DNA of 64,000 bases from Pseudomonas sp. HR96 (GTDB taxonomy: Bacteria > Pseudomonadota > Gammaproteobacteria > Pseudomonadales > Pseudomonadaceae), in contig NZ_CP139141.1 in NCBI RefSeq assembly GCF_034059295.1, forward strand, positions 5,067,001 through 5,131,000. The letters are read 5' to 3'. This document shows, piece by piece, positions 16,588 through 24,900 of this stretch. Under the pieces are notes generated by a model that saw only the letters and a list, made by a program, of their open reading frames with translations, was not told where the DNA came from and searched no databases. The first letter of the stretch is position 1, and every line of letters begins with the position of its first letter. The translations under genes were made by a program, and so were the position numbers.

Positions 16588-17508
16588 ATGCCACTGCCAT
16601 TGATTTACCACGAGGATTACAGCCCGGCATTCGCGCCGGAGCATCGCTTCCCCATGGAAAAATTCCGTCTGCTGCGCGATCACCTGGTCGCCAGCGGACT
16701 GACCCGCGACGCCGACCTGCTGCGCCCGGACATTTGCCCTGTGGATATCCTGGCCCTGGCCCATGACCGCCAATATATCGAACGCTATATGGCCGGCGAG
16801 TTGTCGCGCGAAGACCAACGGCGCCTGGGCCTGCCCTGGAGCCCTGACCTGGCCCGACGCACGGTGCGCGCCGTGGGCGGCTCGCTGCTGACCGCACAGA
16901 TGGCCCTGAGCCACGGCCTGGCCTGCCACCTCGCCGGCGGCACGCACCATGCTCATTATGACTATCCTGCGGGGTTCTGCATTTTCAACGACCTGGCGGT
17001 GATCAGTCGCTACCTGCTGGCCAGCGGCCAGGTGACCCGGGTATTGATCTTCGACTGCGACGTGCATCAGGGCGATGGCACCGCCCGCATTCTTGCCGAT
17101 ACCGACGAGGCGATCACCGTGTCGCTGCATTGCGAGAAGAACTTCCCCGCACGCAAGGCGCACAGCGACTGGGACATCCCGCTGGCCATGGGCCTGGATG
17201 ATCGGCAATACCTGCAGGTGGTGGACGAGACCCTGGACTACCTGCTGCCGCTGTACCGGCCCGACCTGGTGCTGTACGACGCCGGCGTCGATGTGCACAA
17301 GGATGACGCCCTCGGCTATCTGAAGCTGACCGACGCTGGCGTTGCGGCCCGCGACGAGGCAGTGATACGCCATTGCCTGGGGCGCGACATTCCGGTCATG
17401 GGCGTGATCGGCGGCGGCTACAGCAAGGACCGTCAGGCGCTGGCCGCCCGCCATGGCATCCTGCACCACAGTGCACAGCGCCTGTGGACAGAATTCGGCC
17501 TGGGCTGA
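16588..17508 (+). CDS. Histone deacetylase-superfamily hydrolase
   Basis: A 306-residue class II-type HDAC-fold amidohydrolase. It shows GGTHHAHYDYPAGFCIFND with the catalytic histidine pair, DCDVHQGDGTA and YDAGVDVHKDD giving the Asp-His-Asp zinc set, and the C-terminal GGGYSKD. The start is the ATG at 16588 (MPLPLIYHEDY), 87 bp from the divergent acetyltransferase start. Bacterial members deacetylate acetylated amines or polyamines, and some act on acetyl-lysine. The pairing with a divergent GNAT gene is suggestive but unproven. Confidence 0.9.
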   Translation: MPLPLIYHEDYSPAFAPEHRFPMEKFRLLRDHLVASGLTRDADLLRPDICPVDILALAHDRQYIERYMAGELSREDQRRLGLPWSPDLARRTVRAVGGSLLTAQMALSHGLACHLAGGTHHAHYDYPAGFCIFNDLAVISRYLLASGQVTRVLIFDCDVHQGDGTARILADTDEAITVSLHCEKNFPARKAHSDWDIPLAMGLDDRQYLQVVDETLDYLLPLYRPDLVLYDAGVDVHKDDALGYLKLTDAGVAARDEAVIRHCLGRDIPVMGVIGGGYSKDRQALAARHGILHHSAQRLWTEFGLG

Positions 17509-17671
17509 GCCTCGGCAGTTACACACATTTGCTGTGCAACGGCCTGTGGATAAGCTGAGCGCAAGCGGTTTTCCCCCAGCAAATCCGGTACTTGCCAGAC
17601 CCTGGTTATTTTTTGTGCAACTGACTTCAGGTTATACTCGCCCACCCCGCCGCCACCGACAGCACGCCGTC

Positions 17672-18952
17672 ATGACCGCCCCGCCTGCCGCCCCAATCCC
17701 TCACGTCGCCATCATCGGCGGTGGCCCAGCCGGCCTGATGGCCGCCGAGCTGCTGAGCCAGGCCGGTGTGCAGGTGGACCTCTATGACGCCATGCCCTCG
17801 GTCGGGCGCAAGTTCCTCCTGGCCGGCGTCGGCGGCATGAACATCACCCACTCCGAAGCAGCGCCGGCCTTTGTCGGGCGCTATGCCGAGCGTCAGGACT
17901 GGGTCGCGGGCTGGCTGCGCGGGTTCGACGCCACTGCGCTGCGCGCGTGGATTCACGGGCTGGGTGTCGACACCTTCGTCGGCAGCTCCGGGCGCGTGTT
18001 CCCCAGCGACATGAAAGCCGCCCCGCTGCTGCGCGCCTGGCTCAAGCGCCTGCGCGACGCCGGGGTCGTTATCCACACCCGGCACCGCTTCCTGGGTTTT
18101 GCCGCTGACGGCGGCCTGCGGATGGCTTATCCACAGGGCGAAGCGCTGCTCAGGGCTGACGCCACCTTGCTGGCCCTGGGCGGCGCCAGCTGGCCGCGCC
18201 TGGGCTCGGATGGCGCCTGGGTGGCGCCGCTGAGCGCCAGCGGGGTGCCGGTCAGCCCGCTGCAACCGGCGAACTGCGGGTTTGAGGTGGCCGCCTGGAG
18301 CGAGCTGCTCAGGGAAAAATTCGCTGGCGCGCCGCTGAAGAACATTGCCATGGGCCTGCCCGACGGCCCGCTGCGGCTGGGCGAATGCGTGGTCACCGCC
18401 AGTGGCGTGGAAGGCAGCCTGGTGTATGCCCTGTCGGCGCAGATCCGCGAGCGGATCAACCGTGACGGCCACGCCACAGTGCAGCTCGACCTGCTGCCCG
18501 GCCAGCCTGTGGATAAAATCCTCAAGGCCCTGGCCAGACCGCGCGGCACGCGCTCGATGGCCAAGCACCTGCACAGCCAGGTCGGGCTCGATGGGGTCAA
18601 GGCGGCGTTGTTGCGCGAGCTGAACGACCGCGACACCTATGCCGACATGGCCGCCCTGGCTCAGGCCATCAAGGCACTGCCCTTGCGCCTGGAGCGGCCC
18701 AGGCCGCTGGCCGAGGCCATCAGTACCGCCGGTGGCGTGGCGCCCCACGGCCTGGATCAGCGCCTGATGCTCAAGGCCCTGCCAGGTGTGTTCTGCGCGG
18801 GCGAGATGCTCGACTGGGAAGCGCCGACTGGCGGCTATCTGTTGACCGCGTGCTTCGCCAGCGGCCGGGTGGCGGCCGAGGGCATCCTCAGTTGGCTGGC
18901 CGCCCCAGGTGGGAGGGGGCAAAGCCCGCGAGAGACTGCCAGGCCGGTTTGA
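17672..18952 (+). CDS. FAD-dependent flavoprotein of the PP_4765 family (TIGR03862)
   Basis: A 426-residue HI0933/BaiN-type flavoprotein. The FAD-binding GGGPAGLMAAELL is at about residues 15-27, followed by GVGGMNITHSE, and the C-terminal FAD segment is FCAGEMLDWEAPTGGYLLTACFASGRVAAEG. The family is named after a P. putida locus and its reaction is unknown. The last 14 or so codons read through a REP-like sequence (18911-18929), so the C-terminal tail PGGRGQSPRETARPV is probably acquired rather than ancestral. The start is the ATG at 17672; the frame is open further upstream without a ribosome-binding site. Confidence 0.88.
   Translation: MTAPPAAPIPHVAIIGGGPAGLMAAELLSQAGVQVDLYDAMPSVGRKFLLAGVGGMNITHSEAAPAFVGRYAERQDWVAGWLRGFDATALRAWIHGLGVDTFVGSSGRVFPSDMKAAPLLRAWLKRLRDAGVVIHTRHRFLGFAADGGLRMAYPQGEALLRADATLLALGGASWPRLGSDGAWVAPLSASGVPVSPLQPANCGFEVAAWSELLREKFAGAPLKNIAMGLPDGPLRLGECVVTASGVEGSLVYALSAQIRERINRDGHATVQLDLLPGQPVDKILKALARPRGTRSMAKHLHSQVGLDGVKAALLRELNDRDTYADMAALAQAIKALPLRLERPRPLAEAISTAGGVAPHGLDQRLMLKALPGVFCAGEMLDWEAPTGGYLLTACFASGRVAAEGILSWLAAPGGRGQSPRETARPV
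18911..18929. repeat. REP-like element overlapping a gene end
   Basis: The 19-base word GGGAGGGGGCAAAGCCCGC occurs here and again at 49561-49579. It holds a short GGGC/GCCC hairpin and resembles the P. putida REP type (GGGAGCGGGC...GCCCGCG). Here it forms codons in the 3' end of the flavoprotein gene. Confidence 0.6.
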
Positions 18953-19021
18953 TCCCGAGAAAGGTGTAAGGCTCGGGGGGCTTCACCGCCCCTCGGATCG
19001 AACCCAGCCAAGCCATGCAAA

Positions 19022-20356
19022 TCAAGGCTTGCGCTTGCGCGGCCCGGTGTTGAACGCCGGCACCTTGCGCACCGGCTTCACCGCAGGGGTTGGTTCGCTT
19101 GGGCTATCGCCGCTGTCCAGCCACTTGCCCAGGCTGCGCTTGCCGCCCGTGACTTTGGGTTTCTTCGGCTTTTTCGGTTTTTTCAGCACCTGGCCGCTGG
19201 GGTCGGTTTCCGGCACCCGGTGATCGGGCTCGAAATCCGGTTCCATGACCCGCTTGAGGGTCTGTCGAGTCAAGGTCTCGATGGCCGAGAGCAGCTGCAC
19301 CTCGTCGGCACACACCAGCGAGATGGCTTCACCGGTGGCGCCGGCGCGGCCGGTGCGACCGATGCGGTGGATGTAGTCCTCGGCCACGATCGGCAGGTCG
19401 AAGTTGACCACCAGCGGCAGGTCCTCGATGTCCAGGCCTCGGGCGGCGACGTCGGTGGCCACGAGGATCTGCAGCTCGCTGCTCTTGAAGCGATCCAGCG
19501 CGCGCTGACGGGTGGCCTGGGGCTTGTCGCCATGGATGCCGTCGGCGTTCACACCCAGCCCTTGCAGGCGCTCGACCAATGCATCCACCCCATTGCGGGT
19601 CTTGGCGAACACCAGCACCTGCTTCCAGCGCTGCTGCTTGAGCAGGTGGCAGAACAGCTCCGGCTTGCGTTTCTTGTCGACGGTGACGATCCACTGTTTG
19701 ACCGAACTGGCAGCCACGTTGCGCGGGCTCACCTCGATGCTCAACGGGTCGTTCAGGGTCTGCCCGGCCAATGCGCGGATAGCTTCGGAAAAGGTCGCGG
19801 AAAACAGCAGGGTCTGGCGCTTTTTCGGCAAGGCGGCATAGATGTCGCGCAGCTCTTCGGAAAATCCCAGGTCGAGCATGCGGTCGGCTTCGTCCAGCAC
19901 CAGCGTCTGCAGCTGGTTGAACTTCACCGCATTCTGGCGGAACAGATCGAGCAGCCGGCCAGGGGTGGCCACCAGCAGGTCGACCCCTTTGCGCAGCTTC
20001 ATCATCTGCGGGTTGATGCTTACGCCGCCGTACACGGCGTAGGTGCTCAGGGGCAGGTGCTCGGCATATTCGACGATGTTGGCGTGGACCTGCTCGGCGA
20101 GCTCGCGAGTCGGCACCAGAATCAGGGCGCGGGTCGAGTTGGCGGCCACTTTGGGACCTTCCATGGCCAGGCGCTGCAGCAGCGGCAGGGCGAAACCGGC
20201 GGTCTTGCCCGTACCGGTCTGCGCCGCAGCCATCAGGTCACGGCCGGCCAGTACGGCCGGGATGGCCTGGGCCTGGACGGGCGTGGGCGTCTGGTAGCCG
20301 AGGGTTTCCAATGCGCGCAGCAGAGGATCGATCAGGCCGAGGGAGGCAAATGTCAT
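19022..20356 (-). CDS. rhlE: DEAD-box ATP-dependent RNA helicase RhlE
   Basis: A 444-residue DEAD-box helicase with all signature motifs in order: Q motif TPTPVQAQAIP, Walker A AAQTGTGKT (about residues 43-51), PTRELAEQV, DEAD at about 153, SAT, ATDVAARGLDIEDL and HRIGRTGRAG near 334. A basic, lysine/proline-rich tail (KKPKKPKKPKVTGGKRSLGKW) follows, as in RhlE proteins, where it aids RNA binding. These enzymes remodel ribosomal and messenger RNA, especially in the cold. It is monocistronic; the next gene upstream begins at 21295. Confidence 0.95.
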   Translation of the reverse strand: MTFASLGLIDPLLRALETLGYQTPTPVQAQAIPAVLAGRDLMAAAQTGTGKTAGFALPLLQRLAMEGPKVAANSTRALILVPTRELAEQVHANIVEYAEHLPLSTYAVYGGVSINPQMMKLRKGVDLLVATPGRLLDLFRQNAVKFNQLQTLVLDEADRMLDLGFSEELRDIYAALPKKRQTLLFSATFSEAIRALAGQTLNDPLSIEVSPRNVAASSVKQWIVTVDKKRKPELFCHLLKQQRWKQVLVFAKTRNGVDALVERLQGLGVNADGIHGDKPQATRQRALDRFKSSELQILVATDVAARGLDIEDLPLVVNFDLPIVAEDYIHRIGRTGRAGATGEAISLVCADEVQLLSAIETLTRQTLKRVMEPDFEPDHRVPETDPSGQVLKKPKKPKKPKVTGGKRSLGKWLDSGDSPSEPTPAVKPVRKVPAFNTGPRKRKP

Positions 20357-20395
20357 GGGAGTTCCGTCGAGATAAGTTCAGCAATGGCGCGCAGT

Positions 20396-21295
20396 TTACC
20401 TTGTCGGCAGCACTTGCGGCTTGCGCCATTGCGGCAGGCCGATCAACACCACCGCGCCGATGATCACCAGCATCGCCAGGCATTCCGCCAACCCTACCCG
20501 CTCGTCGACGAACAACACGCCGAGCAGCACGGCCACCGCCGGGTTGACGTAGGCATAGCTGGTGGCCGCCGCCGGGCGCACATGCTTGAGCAGGTACATG
20601 TAGGCGCTGAAGGCGAGGATCGAGCCGAACAGAATCAGGTACAGCAACGCCAGCCAACCCGAGGCAGTGGGCATCTGCGTCATGCGCTCGCCGCTGAGCA
20701 CGCTGCCCAGCAGCAGCACGGCGCCACCGACCAGCATTTCGGCCGCACTGGCCATGGCGCCCGGCGGCAGCGGCAGGCTGCGGCTCCAGACCGAGCCGAA
20801 CGCCCAACTCGCCGCCGCGAACAGGATCACTGCCGCGCCCATGGGACTGGCCTGCAGGTTGGAGCCCAGATTGAGCAAGGCGATGCCGACCAACCCCAGG
20901 GCGATGCCGGCCCACTCCAGGCGGCTGGCCGACTGACCGCGCAGCAGGCTGAACAGCAAGGTGAACAGCGGCACCGTGGCAATCGCCAGTGCAGCGACAC
21001 CGGAGGCCACGCCCCAATGCTCGGCCAGCGTCACCCCGCCGTTACCGCAACTGAGCAACAGCACGCCGACGCAGCCGGCTGCGCGCCACTGCGCCCAGGT
21101 CGGCAGCGCCGCGCCGCGCCACAACAGGAACCCGAACAGCAGGGCGCCGGCGATCATGAAGCGCACACCTGCCATCATCAATGGCGGCCACGACTCGACG
21201 CCGATACGAATGAACAGGTAGGTGGAACCCCAGACGAAGTACAGGGCGAGAAAAGAACCAATCAGCAGCAGGGGGAAACGGCGGGGGGCAGGCAT
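20396..21295 (-). CDS. EamA-family (YedA-like) drug/metabolite exporter
   Basis: A 299-residue protein with ten predicted TM helices in two EamA repeats. TM1 FLALYFVWGSTYLFIRIGVESWPPLMMAG is the hallmark of the RhaT/YedA-like branch. The ATG at 21295 (MPAPRRFPLLLIG) is preferred over the upstream one at 21379, which would add 28 residues unlike a transporter N-terminus. The substrate is unknown. It is divergent from the toxin-antitoxin operon that starts at 21424. Confidence 0.86.
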   Translation of the reverse strand: MPAPRRFPLLLIGSFLALYFVWGSTYLFIRIGVESWPPLMMAGVRFMIAGALLFGFLLWRGAALPTWAQWRAAGCVGVLLLSCGNGGVTLAEHWGVASGVAALAIATVPLFTLLFSLLRGQSASRLEWAGIALGLVGIALLNLGSNLQASPMGAAVILFAAASWAFGSVWSRSLPLPPGAMASAAEMLVGGAVLLLGSVLSGERMTQMPTASGWLALLYLILFGSILAFSAYMYLLKHVRPAAATSYAYVNPAVAVLLGVLFVDERVGLAECLAMLVIIGAVVLIGLPQWRKPQVLPTR

Positions 21296-21369
21296 CGGGG
21301 TCTCGACAGTCCTTAGGCAAGAGGGGGGATGGTACACCGGTCTGCTGCAAACAGGCGGCTTGCCATCTG

Positions 21370-21393
21370 GTATACACAAGCTGCAATGTATAC
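21370..21393. promoter_or_regulatory. Operator of the toxin-antitoxin operon
   Basis: Inverted repeat GTATACA (21370-21376), ten-base gap, TGTATAC (21387-21393), ending 30 bp before the antitoxin ATG. A symmetric site at this place fits autorepression by the ribbon-helix-helix antitoxin. The half-sites are AT-rich in a GC-rich neighbourhood. Confidence 0.6.
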
Positions 21394-21423
21394 AACGTAG
21401 ACAATCATGTTGGAGCAGCTAGC

Positions 21424-21675
21424 ATGGCCTCACCCGTTATATCGTTCCGTGTGGAGGAGCATCTCGTGGCTCAACTCGACCAACTTGCTGCGGCAACCGA
21501 CCGCGACCGGCAGTACCATCTCAAACGCGCATTGACCCGCTACCTGGAAACTGAAGCATGGCACGTGGCTGCTGTCGCGGAAGGCATAGCGGACGCGAAG
21601 GCAGGCAACCTGACCGACCTTGAACTGGTAAAAGCGGATTGGGCGGAACGTGCCAAAAATCGAGTTGACCAGTAA
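21424..21675 (+). CDS. ParD/CopG-type ribbon-helix-helix antitoxin
   Basis: An 83-residue protein. The N-terminal VISFRVEEHLVAQLDQLAAATDRDRQYHLKRAL is a ribbon-helix-helix DNA-binding fold (one beta strand, two helices). The acidic, alanine-rich C-terminus (AVAEGIADAKAGNLTDLELVKADW) would wrap the toxin. Its 3' end overlaps the toxin gene by 26 bp, the normal toxin-antitoxin arrangement. Base composition is less GC-rich than its neighbours, consistent with horizontal arrival between the EamA and exonuclease genes. Confidence 0.88.
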   Translation: MASPVISFRVEEHLVAQLDQLAAATDRDRQYHLKRALTRYLETEAWHVAAVAEGIADAKAGNLTDLELVKADWAERAKNRVDQ

Positions 21676-21931
21676 GGCCAGGAGCGACCTGGACGGCATC
21701 TTCGACTACTACCTGCCGGTGATTGGCAGCAAAGCCGCAGATCAAGCGATAGCGCACATTCTCGAGCGCTTGACCACGCTCGAAAACTTCCCGCATCTGG
21801 GCAACGCCTCGGCAATTGCCGATTGCCGAGAGCTGATATTCCGCCAGTACCCGTACAGAGCAATTTACAGCCTGGTAGCAGGAACCTTGGTGGTCTATCG
21901 CATCATCCACCAAAACGCCGACCGTCACTGA
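21650..21931 (+). CDS. ParE/RelE-superfamily toxin
   Basis: A 93-residue toxin starting with GTG inside the antitoxin gene. It shows the ParE pattern: LTSKARSDLDGIFDYYLPVIGSKAADQAIAHI, then LENFPHLGNAS and the C-terminal core FRQYPYRAIYSLVAGTLVVYRIIHQNADRH. ParE proteins inhibit DNA gyrase, while the related RelE proteins cut mRNA. The YRAIY/VYRIIH core and the RHH partner favour ParE, but target identity is not proven by sequence. It is intact, with no frameshift. Confidence 0.88.
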   Translation: MPKIELTSKARSDLDGIFDYYLPVIGSKAADQAIAHILERLTTLENFPHLGNASAIADCRELIFRQYPYRAIYSLVAGTLVVYRIIHQNADRH

Positions 21932-21934
21932 CCT

Positions 21935-22543
21935 TCAGAGCCGATACTTCTTCAACGCATCGCCAATCTTCGCCGCCGGCACCTTCTGCAAAGTGCAGAA
22001 CAGGTGATGCGAGACCTCGGGCAGGCCGTGGCGTTGGCGCAGCTCGGTCGCCAGATAGTGGGTCAGGTTGGCCGCCATTTCCGCGTCGGCCAGCGCCCGG
22101 TGAGCCTGGCCAGTATGCGGCAGGCGGGCCCAGGTGTTCAGCGTGCCCAACTTGTGATTGGGCGCTGCCGGAATCAGGCGCCGGGACAACAGCAGCGAGC
22201 ACGCGAATTTCTGCACGCGCTCACGGCGAATCAGGCTCATTTCATAATCCCAGAAGCGCTGGTCGAACGAGGCATTGTGGGCCAGCAAGGGCGTATGGCC
22301 GACGAATTCGCCGACCTGCTCCATGACTTCGGCAGCGGGCGGCGCGTTGCGCACCATCGCGGTCGATATGCCCGTCAGCCCGGTAATGAAGCCCGGCACA
22401 GGCAGGCCGGCATTCATCAGGCTCTGGAAGCGGTCGACGATGCGCCCACCCTCCAGCATGACCACGGCTATTTCAGTGGCGCGGCAGCGGGCGTTCGGCG
22501 TGATGCCGGTGGTTTCAAAGTCGATGACAGCGATGCGTTCCAA
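21935..22543 (-). CDS. DnaQ-like 3'-5' exonuclease (DEDDh)
   Basis: A 202-residue exonuclease domain protein. Exo I is AVIDFETTG (D and E at residues 8 and 10), Exo II is LAHNASFDQRFWDYE, and Exo III is HRALADAEMA with the DEDDh histidine. It resembles stand-alone DNA polymerase III epsilon-like proteins, which trim 3' ends of DNA or RNA. It lies three bases from the end of the convergent toxin gene and 32 bp downstream of the NYN gene on the same strand, so two nuclease-type genes sit together. Confidence 0.9.
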   Translation of the reverse strand: MERIAVIDFETTGITPNARCRATEIAVVMLEGGRIVDRFQSLMNAGLPVPGFITGLTGISTAMVRNAPPAAEVMEQVGEFVGHTPLLAHNASFDQRFWDYEMSLIRRERVQKFACSLLLSRRLIPAAPNHKLGTLNTWARLPHTGQAHRALADAEMAANLTHYLATELRQRHGLPEVSHHLFCTLQKVPAAKIGDALKKYRL

Positions 22544-22575
22544 GACAGCAGTATCCCGAGGTGGTCATGTTTTGA

Positions 22576-23055
22576 TCAGTGCTTCAAAAGCAGCGCGCCT
22601 TCGACGGGCACATAGCGACTGGCGGCCCGGATCAGCGAGTTGGCGGTCAAACCGGGAACGCCGTAGGCGACGGCTTCGATCCCGTGTTTCCTGATGACGT
22701 GTTCAAGCAGCAGATCGAAGTCGCCATCACCGGAGGCCAGCACGATTTCGTCGACGTGATCGGCGGCGTCCATGATATCGATGGTGATGCCCACATCCCA
22801 GTCGCCCTTGGCCGAACCGTCGCTGCGCTGGATATAGGGTTTGAGTTTGACGGTGAAACCAAGGTTGCGCAGGATCTGCTGGAACTGCTGCTGCTTGCTG
22901 TCACCGCGGTCGATGGCATAGGCGTAGGCCTCGACGATTTCACCGCGCTGGCGAATGTCGGCCCACAGGGCGGCATAGTTGAAATGGCAGCCATGCACCT
23001 GGCGGACGGTGTAGTAGAGGTTCTGCACATCGGCGAACACTGCGATCTTTCTCAC
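22576..23055 (-). CDS. NYN-domain (LabA/DUF88-like) putative RNase
   Basis: A 159-residue PIN-like fold protein. The acidic metal-binding positions are visible in FADVQNLYY (D9), KGDWDVGITIDIMD and LASGDGDFDLLL, the pattern of the LabA-like NYN family. These proteins are predicted Mg2+-dependent ribonucleases. It is upstream of the DnaQ-like exonuclease on the same strand with 32 bp between, likely one operon. No regulator or partner is evident. Confidence 0.87.
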   Translation of the reverse strand: MRKIAVFADVQNLYYTVRQVHGCHFNYAALWADIRQRGEIVEAYAYAIDRGDSKQQQFQQILRNLGFTVKLKPYIQRSDGSAKGDWDVGITIDIMDAADHVDEIVLASGDGDFDLLLEHVIRKHGIEAVAYGVPGLTANSLIRAASRYVPVEGALLLKH

Positions 23056-23183
23056 CGCGCTTCCTCGTGGCGCCCATACCCTCGGGCCGTGTCAAAGGCC
23101 CAGTATGCCAGCGTCGACGTGGCCGCGCTGAGATAAGGCTCAGCGCGGCGACGGAGGGAGGTGCGAAAGCGTGATCGGATGTA

Positions 23184-23927
23184 TCAGACGTAGTCGTCAT
23201 CGTCCGAGAAGAAACCACCGCCATCATCGGTGCTGTTGAAGTCGGTGTTGGAGAACCCGCCCGGATCCTGGTTGGCCCAGGAGTCGTTGCCGACATTGCG
23301 CTGATCGCCATTGCCCCAGTCATCATTGTTGTTGCCAGCGAATTGGCTTGGCTCTTCCTTGATGACTTCGACGATTTCCTGCGGTTGGTTGTGGTGGAAC
23401 AGGCTGCTGATCCCTTCGGCCAGCATCACGCCACCGGCCACGCCCGCAGCCGTCTTCAGCGCACCGCTCATGAAGCCGCCGCCCGCCGGCGCGGCCGCTG
23501 GCTGCTGTGGTGGGTAATACGGTTGTTGCGGCTGCTGCGGCTGGCCACCGTAGGCAGGCGGGCGAGCCGGCTCACGCCAGCCGCCACCGGAAGACGGTGC
23601 CGGTGCTGGCGCCGGGTCACGCGAGCCGCCGCCAAACAGATTGGAGAGAAAACCACCGCTTTGCGGTTGCGCAGCGGGCTGCGCCTGAGCCTGCGCGCGG
23701 GCGTCGGCCAGGTCTTGCTGCAATTGCTTGTTCTGCTGGTCCATCCGCTTGAGCGCGGCTTCCTGCACCAGAATCGCCTGGGTCATGTAATACGCCGCAG
23801 ACGGCTGGCGGGCCACGTGATCCTTGATCCGCTGTTCGGCGAGCGCGTCGCGCGGGCCGCCATCCTTTTCGGCTTGTTGCAGCCGGGAAAACAGTCCATC
23901 GATCAGGGTTTGCTCATCGCTGTTCAT
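23184..23927 (-). CDS. DUF2076-family protein
   Basis: A 247-residue protein of the DUF2076 family. The N-terminal region (MNSDEQTLIDGLFSRLQQAEK, then QRIKDHVARQPSAAYYMTQAILVQEAAL) is helical and continues into a coiled coil at about residues 60-85. A proline/glutamine/glycine-rich low-complexity stretch (100-170), a short hydrophobic glycine-rich segment (GGGFMSGALKTAAGVAGGVML) and an acidic tail ending GGGFFSDDDDYV follow. The start at 23927 fits the family N-terminus; the ATG at 23993 would add 22 unrelated residues. Function is unknown; the hydrophobic segment suggests membrane association. Confidence 0.83.
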   Translation of the reverse strand: MNSDEQTLIDGLFSRLQQAEKDGGPRDALAEQRIKDHVARQPSAAYYMTQAILVQEAALKRMDQQNKQLQQDLADARAQAQAQPAAQPQSGGFLSNLFGGGSRDPAPAPAPSSGGGWREPARPPAYGGQPQQPQQPYYPPQQPAAAPAGGGFMSGALKTAAGVAGGVMLAEGISSLFHHNQPQEIVEVIKEEPSQFAGNNNDDWGNGDQRNVGNDSWANQDPGGFSNTDFNSTDDGGGFFSDDDDYV

Positions 23928-24129
23928 GGCGACCTCGTTAGATTGCCGGTAGAAATCGGGGGCCTGCAGCGGTTGCTGTTCAGGCCTGATCAAGTGATGG
24001 GGGCCACCCCTGGCATTTCAATGGCCCGCCATGATGAAACTTGTTTTATCTGCACACACTTTGCACGTAGGCCAGGAACAAGTGCTGAATTAGAGTGGCC
24101 AACCTGTTCGAAATTCCCGGGTTGGTCTC

Positions 24130-24837
24130 ATGCATCCGCTTACCGTCATCCGCGACTCGCTGCGTTTCTTCAATAACAATCTGCCGGCGATCGCGCGGGC
24201 GTGCCTGCCCCTGATCGTGCTGCATGCAATCTGTGCGCAGCTTCTCGAGCAGGTCGACGATGACGGCGAACTGCTCATATTCGGCAGCGTCCTCAACCTG
24301 ATGTTCACCCCGCTGTACACGGCCGCACTGTTCCTGTTCCTCGATGCCCATCGCCAGGGCCAGCAGCCGTCCTTCAAGGCGCTGGCGTCTGCAAGCTTGA
24401 GCATGTGGCCGGTGTATGTCGGCCTGATGGTGGTGCTCGCCCTGATCTTCATGGCCGGCACCCTGCTGCTGGTCATACCCGGCATCTGGATCGCGATACG
24501 GCTTGTGGTTGCCCAACCCCTGCTGGTGGTCAAAGGCCTGGGGCTGGTGGAGGCAATCAGCGAAAGCTTCAGGCTGACCCGTGGTCATTTCTGGCCGATC
24601 TTCGGCAGCGTCCTGGGCGCCGCCCTGCCTATCATGGTGCTGATGATGATCGTCTATCTGGTCTATCCGGGGCCTCGGCAGCTCATCCCGGCGGTGGTGA
24701 TCGACAGCCTGTGCCTGTTCATGGGGCTGTTCATCAGTACGGTCACCTATCGCCTGTGGACTGAACTGAGCGATGAGCAACCCGATGTGCCCGCCGATGG
24801 CCCGAAGGCGATTGCAGACGACCAACCGGTCGCCTAG
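24130..24837 (+). CDS. YciC-like (UPF0259) inner-membrane protein, copy 1
   Basis: A 235-residue protein with about six membrane segments. The pattern MHPLTVIRDSLRFFNNNLPAIARACLPL at the start and the central LVEAISESFRLTRGHFWPIFG motif are shared with its neighbour at 24901 and with E. coli YciC-like proteins. The C-terminal tail is acidic and soluble. Function is unknown. The tandem pair, 63 bp apart on the same strand, arose by gene duplication, with divergent sequence but the same topology. Confidence 0.8.
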   Translation: MHPLTVIRDSLRFFNNNLPAIARACLPLIVLHAICAQLLEQVDDDGELLIFGSVLNLMFTPLYTAALFLFLDAHRQGQQPSFKALASASLSMWPVYVGLMVVLALIFMAGTLLLVIPGIWIAIRLVVAQPLLVVKGLGLVEAISESFRLTRGHFWPIFGSVLGAALPIMVLMMIVYLVYPGPRQLIPAVVIDSLCLFMGLFISTVTYRLWTELSDEQPDVPADGPKAIADDQPVA

Positions 24838-24900
24838 CGCAGGGCCTGTCGGGTATGCTGGCCACCCCTTGGCTGTCTTGTTCGCCTGCGACCCTTACCC

